A stretch of DNA of 64,000 nucleotides from Bradymonas sediminis (GTDB lineage Bacteria > Myxococcota_A > Bradymonadia > Bradymonadales > Bradymonadaceae), in NCBI RefSeq assembly GCF_003258315.1, contig NZ_CP030032.1:3015804-3079803 (forward strand), written 5' to 3'. Below the pieces are notes generated by a model, which did no database searches, was not told the origin of the DNA, and saw only the letters and a list, made by a program, of their open reading frames with translations. Shown here piece after piece: positions 57,563-64,000 of the stretch (its first letter is position 1; the number at the start of each line of letters is the position of its first letter). Made by a program: the position numbers and the translations under genes.

Positions 57563-60500
57563 TTATTCGCCCTCGACCTCGAGCAGGGCTTCGGCGGCCT
57601 GGACAATATTTCGGTTGATCGGGCGCGCCATAAAGACCTCGCGCGCCTGGGCGTCGGGAAATTCGTCGCGCAGCAAAATCACGTGGTCATAAGCGCGGCG
57701 CAAAACCTCTTTTCGCTCCTCTTCTCGCCCCTTAACCCCCCGCAAAAGCTCGGCGTGGGTATAGCGAATCGCGCCGTCGCCGTAGCTCGTGGCGTCGTCG
57801 AGCAGCGCCACCGCGGCGGTCGATCGCGCAAGGCTCTCCTCCCGCGCCCCGAGGCGGTCAAGCGCGCGCGCCATCACCGACGAGGCCGCCGCGACGCCCC
57901 AGGTCATCCCCGCGCTATTGCTGCGCTCCAGCGCGTCCTGCGCCTGCACCAGTGCGATACGCGCGTCTTCTTCGTCTGCGCCGTGGGTTGCCCGCTCCAG
58001 GTGCACCTCGGCGAGCACGAGCGTCGCCAGGGTCGCCAGATAGACGTTGGGGATCGAATCGGCGATGCGCAGCGCCTCCATCACGGTCTCCTCGGCCTTA
58101 TCCAGGGCGCCGCGCTCCAGATAACACCGACCGAGCGAGGTCTGGCCGTCGGCGATCTTGCGACCCATGCCGGCCTTCTCGGCCAAATAGATGGCCCGAC
58201 GAATCGTCTTAATCGCCTCGTCCAGGCGCCCCATATGCAGATAAGAATCGCCGAGGTTGACCAGCGCGCTGGCCTCATCGTTGCGATGGCCCAGGCGGCG
58301 GCATTGCTCGAGCGCGCGCTCATAGCGAATCACGGCCTGGCTGAACTTACCGGCATGCGCCAGCGCCACACCGGTGTTGATCAGCAGCATACGCTGCTGC
58401 TTCCCGAAGTCACCGGCCTCGGCGTATTCCAACGCCTTCTCATAGGCCGCGAACGCCTCGCGCTGGCGCCCCGCCTGGCGCAGCATCACCCCGCGCATAT
58501 TATAGCAAGTCGCCAACCCGGAGAGCGCCTCCTCGTCGAGGCTCTCCGAGAAGATCTCAATCGCGCGGTCGACCAACTCATGGGCACACTCGGGATTTCC
58601 GGCGCTCATATGAATCGGAATCTCGATCAAATAACTCGCCGCCAGCGTGCGCTTTTGCGTCTGTGGGTCGGCGTCGGCCGCGATCTCACGGGCGCGCTCG
58701 AAACTTGCGCGCGCCGTCGAGAACTCACCCTCGTCGAAATAACACCGCGCCTCGCGCAGCATGACTTCGATTTGCTCCGAGCGCGTCCCCACCCTCATCA
58801 CAAGCTCGCGCAGCTCGCGCAGCGCCTCGTGACGAACCTCGACCTCGCCCAACTCGGCCAGCGCCTTTTCGCGCAATAATAACACCTGCAGGGTCGCCTC
58901 TTCGTCGTCGCCCGACAGCGCGATAATTCGTTCGCAGATACGCAGGCACTCGGCGGCGCCGCGGTGATTAAACGCATTCTCGGCCGCGATTCGATAGTAT
59001 TGCACCGCGCGCTCGGTCTCGTCGGCGCTGGCAAAATGCCCGGCGATGATCGCGTTCTCGGCGCCAACTTGCTCGGCCCCGGTGCCCGCGACCTGCCGCT
59101 CCACCAGGTGCTCGGCGATCCGCAGGTGCAACTCCCTGGCGCGCTCGGGCACCAGGCTGCGCGAGGCGACCTCGCGGGTCAGCGCGTTGCTAAATTGGTA
59201 TAGGCGCGCCTCCGGGGGCGTCGCGGCCGGGTCGTAGGTCTGGCTATTGCCGCGCCCGGGGGTGTCGGCGCGCTCCAATAGTTGCAGCTCGACCAGGTCA
59301 TCGAGGGTCTCACGGGCGTCGTGCTCCACCACCAACTCCGCCTGTAGAGCCGAAAACGGCGCCCCGAGCAGCGCAACCTGCTGCAATACAATCTTCGGCC
59401 CGAGGTCCAGCCGGTCGATGCGCGCCCCGAGCAACCCCTCCACGCTGGCCGGCAGCCAATGGGGATTCTCATCGCTCAGCAGCAGGCTATTGACGGCCTG
59501 GGCGTCGTTGATGAGGTTTCGCCCGTGCAATACCTCGATGACCTCCTTGATAAACAGCGGATTGCCACCGGCGCGCCGCTGAATCTCGTCGACCAGGCGC
59601 TCATCAAACTCCCCGCGCACCCCGAGCAGACTCGTAATCAGCTCGCGCGCCGCGCTCGACCCGAGCTCGCTGAGCTCCTCGCGCTGCAGATACCTCGCCC
59701 CAAGAAACGCCTTCCACGCCGGGGTTTGCGTATTGGTTTGCGACAGGTCCGCGGTGAAGAGCAAATACGTCGGCGCGTCGTGGCGTGCGTTGAGAAACGA
59801 GGCGGTAAACTCGAGGGTCGACTCGTCCAGATTATGCACATCGTCGATGGCAACCACGACCGGCTTTCGCCGGGCGTAGCGCTGCCAAAGCCGCATCATG
59901 GACAGATATTTGCGCGCCCGGCGCTCCTCGCTATCGAGCGCGCTAAACGCACTATCGGTAAAGCGCAGGTTGAGGATCGCGCCGAGGGAGTGGAGCATCA
60001 AATCGCGCTCGGTCTGGTCGTCCTCCGGAAAGAACGCGTCGAGGCGCACGCGCAGGGTATCGCGCAACTGGCGAAGATCATCCGACGAGCCAAGCTGCAA
60101 CATATTGCGCAACATATTCGCCATCGCCCCCAGCGGCACGTCGCGCTCCAGCGGGGTGATGACGCCGCGCACAATCTCAACGTCGCGCGAGGCCAAGCCG
60201 TTCAAAAACTCCTCGACCAGGGTCGACTTGCCGATGCCCTGCTCGCCGGTGATCAGCACGCCGATGGCGCGGTCACGGGTGCGAGATTCCCGGTAGAGAT
60301 CGCGCAGCATGCCAAGGCGTAATTCGCGGCCATGGAACGCGCGATAGCTCTTGCGCAACTCCTGGAGCTGCGCCTCCTGGCTCTTATGCCCGAGCAAGCG
60401 ATAGGCCTGTGTCGGGGCCTTGCCGTCGACGGACACCGCGTCCACGGCCTCGCAATCATATTTGCGCAACACCCGACGGTAGACCTGCTTGCCGATCAGG

Positions 60501-62083
60501 GTCTCGCGCGCCATCGCAGCCTGCGACAGCCGAGTACCGCGGTCCTCGGTGTCCGAATAAAACGACCATTTATAGGCCGAAGCGATCTTGGTATTTCGCT
60601 CAACAAACGCCTCGCCAACGCTGACGCCGATGGCCAACTGGAGCGGACTATCCAGGCTAAAGCTCAACCCGGCGAGGGCCTCGTGTAAATCCATGGCGAT
60701 GCGCACCGCCCGCTCGGCGTCATTCTCGCTGGAGACCGGCACGCCCAGCACGATGACAAAACTCCTTTCATTGAAGCGATCGACGATCGCGCCGTTCTTA
60801 AACGCGATGGACTCCACGATCCGGCGGTAGTCCTGCAGCAGCTTATCCCAGCGCGCCCCCCCCGCGTGCCCGGCGCCCATCTCCACCACGCCGACCGCCT
60901 CGGCGACCAGCACGACGACTTCCTTAAGTTCGCGTGTCACCGTCGAGACCACCGTGCGGTCCGTGGAGCTTATCTCGCGGGTCGACGCCTTGGAGAAGAG
61001 GTCGTCAATCGGCGTGCTCTGCATTGACAGACCCGCGCGCGCCGCGTGGGCGGTTTGGGTCTGCTCGTTGGAGGGGCCGGTGATGACGTCGGTGACCGCG
61101 GTGTGGCTGGTCGCCCCGCTGCGCAGAGCCCCCGCCGGCGAGGCCTCAAGCATCGACGTCACATGCCCGGACAGGGTCAGCGCGTCGTGAATCTCGCCGA
61201 GCGAATAGAGGACCCGGGTCAACTCCACCTGAAACTCACGCGCCGACGCCGGACGCTGGTCGGGGTCGACCGCCAGAACCCGATAGAGCAGGCGCTCAAG
61301 CGCCTCAGGAACCTGCGAATTGAGCGTGGCGATATCGGGGACAACCGCCGACTTCACCAGGCTCATCGTCTCCTGTGAAGTCGCCCCGCGAAACAGTCGG
61401 CGCCCGCAGATCAGCTCAAAGAGCACCGTCCCCAGGCTAAAGAGGTCGCTGCGCGCGTCGACCGGCTCGGCGCTGGCCTGCTCGGGGCTCATATAGCTGA
61501 ACTTCCCCTTGAGCACCGCCGGCTGCTCGTTGACCTCACTGGTCGCCTTGGCGATCCCGAAGTCGACAATCTTCACCGTCCCATCGACCGACACAAGGAT
61601 ATTCTGCGGGCTGATGTCTCGGTGAACGATCCCCAACTCCTTGCCGTATTCGTCCAGGCGACTGTGGGCATAATGAAGCCCTTTGGCGACCTCCGAGACG
61701 ATATAGACCGCCTCGCCAATCGACAGCGGCGCCTCGGCCCGCTCGCACAGCGTGATCACCTCGGAGAGGTCGAGCCCGTCGACGAACTCCATGGCAAGAT
61801 AGAAGTCATCGTCGACCCTACCGAAGTCGTAGATCTGGACAATATTGGGATGGTTGAGCTGAACCGCGATCTTGGCTTCAGAGATGAACATCTCGATGAA
61901 ATTCTTATTCTGAGCGTATTCCGACAAGATCCGCTTGATCACCAGCGTCTTATAGAGCCCCTCCGCGCCATAGCTGCGCGCGCGGTACACCTCGGCCATG
62001 CCGCCGGTACCAATGCGCTCGACCAATTCGTATTTACCGAATTTGGTCGTGCTAAAGGGCTGTTTTTCTACGCTTGATTTCAC
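57563..62083 (-). CDS. multi-domain Ser/Thr kinase with cyclase-like, AAA-type ATPase and TPR regions
   Basis: 1506 residues. Kinase domain at about 18-290: VERIGTGGMAEVYRAR, Lys50, IVHRDISPQNILV (Asp156), DFG 174-176, and GKFSYMSPEQ. About 390-570 resembles a class III nucleotidyl cyclase (RFNERSFVIVLGVPVSSEND, AIGVSVGEAFVERNTK) but seems to lack the full metal-binding pair, so probably regulatory. About 590-850 is an NTPase with Walker A TGEQGIGKSTLVEEF and Walker B VVVAIDDVHNLDES. The remainder is TPR-like (AFAAYEKALEYAEAGDFGKQ, SALVNLGDSYLHMGRLDEAI). This is the architecture of PknK-type signalling kinases. trmL lies 33 bp upstream on the same strand. Confidence 0.9.
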   Translation of the reverse strand: MKSSVEKQPFSTTKFGKYELVERIGTGGMAEVYRARSYGAEGLYKTLVIKRILSEYAQNKNFIEMFISEAKIAVQLNHPNIVQIYDFGRVDDDFYLAMEFVDGLDLSEVITLCERAEAPLSIGEAVYIVSEVAKGLHYAHSRLDEYGKELGIVHRDISPQNILVSVDGTVKIVDFGIAKATSEVNEQPAVLKGKFSYMSPEQASAEPVDARSDLFSLGTVLFELICGRRLFRGATSQETMSLVKSAVVPDIATLNSQVPEALERLLYRVLAVDPDQRPASAREFQVELTRVLYSLGEIHDALTLSGHVTSMLEASPAGALRSGATSHTAVTDVITGPSNEQTQTAHAARAGLSMQSTPIDDLFSKASTREISSTDRTVVSTVTRELKEVVVLVAEAVGVVEMGAGHAGGARWDKLLQDYRRIVESIAFKNGAIVDRFNERSFVIVLGVPVSSENDAERAVRIAMDLHEALAGLSFSLDSPLQLAIGVSVGEAFVERNTKIASAYKWSFYSDTEDRGTRLSQAAMARETLIGKQVYRRVLRKYDCEAVDAVSVDGKAPTQAYRLLGHKSQEAQLQELRKSYRAFHGRELRLGMLRDLYRESRTRDRAIGVLITGEQGIGKSTLVEEFLNGLASRDVEIVRGVITPLERDVPLGAMANMLRNMLQLGSSDDLRQLRDTLRVRLDAFFPEDDQTERDLMLHSLGAILNLRFTDSAFSALDSEERRARKYLSMMRLWQRYARRKPVVVAIDDVHNLDESTLEFTASFLNARHDAPTYLLFTADLSQTNTQTPAWKAFLGARYLQREELSELGSSAARELITSLLGVRGEFDERLVDEIQRRAGGNPLFIKEVIEVLHGRNLINDAQAVNSLLLSDENPHWLPASVEGLLGARIDRLDLGPKIVLQQVALLGAPFSALQAELVVEHDARETLDDLVELQLLERADTPGRGNSQTYDPAATPPEARLYQFSNALTREVASRSLVPERARELHLRIAEHLVERQVAGTGAEQVGAENAIIAGHFASADETERAVQYYRIAAENAFNHRGAAECLRICERIIALSGDDEEATLQVLLLREKALAELGEVEVRHEALRELRELVMRVGTRSEQIEVMLREARCYFDEGEFSTARASFERAREIAADADPQTQKRTLAASYLIEIPIHMSAGNPECAHELVDRAIEIFSESLDEEALSGLATCYNMRGVMLRQAGRQREAFAAYEKALEYAEAGDFGKQQRMLLINTGVALAHAGKFSQAVIRYERALEQCRRLGHRNDEASALVNLGDSYLHMGRLDEAIKTIRRAIYLAEKAGMGRKIADGQTSLGRCYLERGALDKAEETVMEALRIADSIPNVYLATLATLVLAEVHLERATHGADEEDARIALVQAQDALERSNSAGMTWGVAAASSVMARALDRLGAREESLARSTAAVALLDDATSYGDGAIRYTHAELLRGVKGREEERKEVLRRAYDHVILLRDEFPDAQAREVFMARPINRNIVQAAEALLEVEGE

Positions 62084-62116
62084 GTCTTCTCTGCGCCGCT
62101 ACAAAACCGGCGAACT

Positions 62117-62677
62117 CTAAGGATTCACATCACTCGGCGACCAATCTAACTGCCGAAGCGCCTCATAAAGGACCACCGCGCACGCGTTGGACAGGTTCAA
62201 ACTGCGGACCTTATCCGTCATCGGGATGCGCAACAGCCGGTCATCATATTGCTCAAGCACATCGTCGCCCAAACCCTTGGTCTCGCGCCCAAAGACCAGC
62301 ACGGAGCCGGGCTCAAACGCCACATCTGTATAGGAGCGCGTCGTCTTCTTGGAGAAAAACCACAGCCGCTCTCGCCCGAATATCTGCTCAATCTCATCGA
62401 AATGGTCATGGACACATAATTTAACATTCGGCCAATAATCAAGCCCTGCGCGGCGCAGACGCTTATTATCGAGCTCGAACCCCAGCGGGCGCACCAGATG
62501 CAGCCAGACATCGGTGCCGGCGCACAGCCGGCCAATATTGCCCGTATTCCCCGGTATTTCGGGCTGAAAGAGGACAATATGCAAGTCGGTGTCGGCCGGC
62601 GTACCCCAGCGTGCCTGAGGTTGCTGAATTACAAAACCTTCGCGTTTCTCGTTCGTCAAATTACTCCCACTTATCAT
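62117..62677 (-). CDS. trmL: tRNA (cytidine/uridine-34-2'-O)-methyltransferase TrmL
   Basis: 186 residues. SPOUT methyltransferase that modifies the wobble base of certain tRNA-Leu. Signature blocks: IVLFQPEIPGNTGNIGRLCA, VLVFGRETKGLGDD and IPMTDKVRSLNLSNACAVVL, which form the knotted SAM site. The first 25 residues are extra; a later start is possible but none has a better ribosome binding site. Confidence 0.95.
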   Translation of the reverse strand: MISGSNLTNEKREGFVIQQPQARWGTPADTDLHIVLFQPEIPGNTGNIGRLCAGTDVWLHLVRPLGFELDNKRLRRAGLDYWPNVKLCVHDHFDEIEQIFGRERLWFFSKKTTRSYTDVAFEPGSVLVFGRETKGLGDDVLEQYDDRLLRIPMTDKVRSLNLSNACAVVLYEALRQLDWSPSDVNP

Positions 62678-62887
62678 ACGCCTTGTATCAACAATATGAT
62701 TCCGGAAAATAGTTCATATACCATCGCCGCGCTATATTATAGGCCCGGCGGGTCATCGCGGCGCTTAAACGCCGGCCCATGGTCGCCAAATCACGCGTTA
62801 AACAAGAGGTCGTAGCGTGACATTATTTCCATTCTACTTCATAACTTTTGGCGCGAAAAAGCTTCTTCGCACCCCAACCCTTTTCTG

Positions 62888-63553
62888 ATGAGCTACCCGA
62901 TGCACGACACGCCCTATTCAACCGCCGCTGAGACCATGATACGCGACGCCCACTGCTTCTACGAGCACGGCTGGCTGCTGGGAACCAGCGGCAATCTCTC
63001 GGTGCGCCTGGACGATACGAACTTCCTGATTACCGCCAGCGGGCGCGACAAGGGTCGGCTCACGCCGGATGACTTCCTGGCGCGCGAGATCGCGCGGCCG
63101 GGCGAGCGCGGGGCGAACTCAAGCGCCTACCCAACCGACCCGTCGCTTAAACCCTCGGCCGAGGAGTGCATCCACCAGGCCATCTACGCCCGGGTCCCCG
63201 GCGTGGGCGCGGTCTATCACGTACACGAACCCTATTCGGCCTTCTGCAGCGAGCGCGACGCCAACCTGGGCTCGACCCGCATGTCCAGCGCCGAGATGAT
63301 CAAAGGGCTCGGCATCTGGGAGGCCAACCCGCGGGTGCGCATCCCCATCTTCGCCAACCACGCCGACGTCCCCGCCATCGCCGCCGAGGTCGACGCGCAT
63401 TTAAGTGACCCTGCAAATCATAAAATCCCCGGCGTAAATATCCGCAACCACGGATATTACGCCTGGGGATCTACGCCCTTTGAGGCCAAGCGCCACGTCG
63501 AAACCTTCGCCTATCTATTTCGCTATAGCTGGGAGTTAGGCAACGGCGCCTGA
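62888..63553 (+). CDS. mtnB: methylthioribulose-1-phosphate dehydratase
   Basis: 221 residues, a class II aldolase-fold enzyme of the methionine salvage pathway. Features: WLLGTSGNLSVRLDD, LITASGRDKGRLTPDDF, the zinc-binding HVHEPYS, and NHGYYAWGSTPFEAKRHVET. The YYAWG segment distinguishes MtnB from fuculose or ribulose phosphate aldolases. No other mtn gene is adjacent. The ATG at 62888 is followed by another in-frame ATG four codons later. Confidence 0.93.
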   Translation: MSYPMHDTPYSTAAETMIRDAHCFYEHGWLLGTSGNLSVRLDDTNFLITASGRDKGRLTPDDFLAREIARPGERGANSSAYPTDPSLKPSAEECIHQAIYARVPGVGAVYHVHEPYSAFCSERDANLGSTRMSSAEMIKGLGIWEANPRVRIPIFANHADVPAIAAEVDAHLSDPANHKIPGVNIRNHGYYAWGSTPFEAKRHVETFAYLFRYSWELGNGA

Positions 63554-63568
63554 GCTGGCGCCGTTGCC
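63539..63568. terminator. hairpin between convergent mtnB and acyl-CoA dehydrogenase genes
   Basis: Perfect 12-bp stem (GGCAACGGCGCC and complement) with a 6-nt loop that includes the mtnB stop codon. No T-run follows on either strand, so it is terminator-like rather than a standard intrinsic terminator. Confidence 0.5.
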
Positions 63569-63576
63569 CCGGGAGC

Positions 63577-64000
63577 TTAGCCGCGCTCGTCGAGCAGCAG
63601 CTTGGCGATGGTCTGCAATTGCATATTGGTCGTGCCCTCGTAGATGGACCCGATTTTGGCGTCGCGGAAGAATTTCTCGGCGCCAAACTCCTTGGTGAAG
63701 CCGACGCCGCCGTGGAATTCCACGCATTTGGAGGCGACGCGCTCGGCCACCTGGCTCGAGATCAACTTCGCCATGGCGGCCGCTTTGGTGAAGTCTTCGC
63801 CGGCATCTTTGATGCGCGCGGCGTTATAGACCATCAGGCGGGCGGCCTCGATCTCGGAGGCGAGCTGAGCGTATTGGAATTGCAGGCCCTGGAAGTGCGC
63901 GATCGGTTTCCCGAATTGCTCGCGCTCCATCATATAATTCATCGCCAGGTCGAAGGCGCCCTGGGCCAGCCCGATCATCTGCGCGCCGATGCCGATGCGC
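63577..64000 (-). CDS. acyl-CoA dehydrogenase, C-terminal part (runs off the window)
   Basis: The last 140 or so residues of a FAD-dependent acyl-CoA dehydrogenase. [52 protein letters not shown], and the catalytic-base motif [18 protein letters not shown] are all typical. The frame is open to the window edge, where [13 protein letters not shown] begins, so the start lies beyond 64000. Fatty-acid oxidation is the likely context, in keeping with the thiolase at 49491. Confidence 0.95.
   Translation of the reverse strand, partial: RIGIGAQMIGLAQGAFDLAMNYMMEREQFGKPIAHFQGLQFQYAQLASEIEAARLMVYNAARIKDAGEDFTKAAAMAKLISSQVAERVASKCVEFHGGVGFTKEFGAEKFFRDAKIGSIYEGTTNMQLQTIAKLLLDERG

Overview
The window is about 64 kb of GC-rich (roughly 60-63 %), densely packed bacterial chromosome from a Gram-negative organism. 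It has outer-membrane efflux, lipoproteins, a beta-barrel protein and System I cytochrome c maturation. The style of gene content suggests a deltaproteobacterium-like lineage near the myxobacteria or Bradymonadales: large eukaryote-like Ser/Thr kinases, kinase-TPR pairs, a papain-like lipoprotein with a P-domain, and families of unrecognised lipoproteins. That placement is inference from gene style; no rRNA is present to prove it.

Layout. 1-8124: end of an unidentified gene, moaA, then a heavy-metal efflux operon (Cys-rich small protein, TolC-type outer-membrane protein, a periplasmic adaptor with six Cys/His repeats, and the RND pump) closed by a terminator. 8262-13085: three paralogous predicted lipoproteins and a pilin-like protein whose domain is also fused to the third paralog; a decayed fragment of another copy follows. 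13499-18975: ccmE, ccmF, two CcmI-flavoured membrane proteins and ccmA, the last four joined by 4-bp overlaps; ccmB and ccmC are not here. 18997-20945: a tandem array of about 11 units of roughly 175 bp with a two-unit higher-order pattern and internal hairpins, lying between convergent genes. 20970-29253: a giant FAD/Fe-S dehydrogenase, rpsF-rplI without rpsR, a kinase plus TPR pair, pth and rplY. 29523-29916: tRNA-Gln(UUG) and tRNA-Val(CAC), divergent.

29945-34986: a YhaN-like SMC-type ATPase and its YhaO/SbcD-like nuclease partner. 35220-37715: a beta-barrel protein and a papain-like lipoprotein. 38087-43313: three small unrecognised proteins, a MutS-type ATPase lacking mismatch-recognition domains, a small acidic protein and an amidase. 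43398-48165: MATE transporter, clpA and clpS. 48638-52791: pdxH, an SCP-x-type thiolase, a helix-hairpin-helix/zinc-ribbon/methyltransferase fusion and a DciA-like protein. 52826-57340: glnE preceded, 3 bp upstream, by an unrecognised protein made of four 91-residue repeats. 57563-62677: a 1506-residue kinase/cyclase-like/ATPase/TPR regulator and trmL. 62888-64000: mtnB and the C-terminal part of an acyl-CoA dehydrogenase.

Most genes are housekeeping or metabolic. The parts least explained by known families are the 19-21 kb repeat array, the lipoprotein/pilin-like cluster, the Cys/His-repeat metal adaptor, the four-repeat protein in the glnE operon, and the HhH-methyltransferase fusion.
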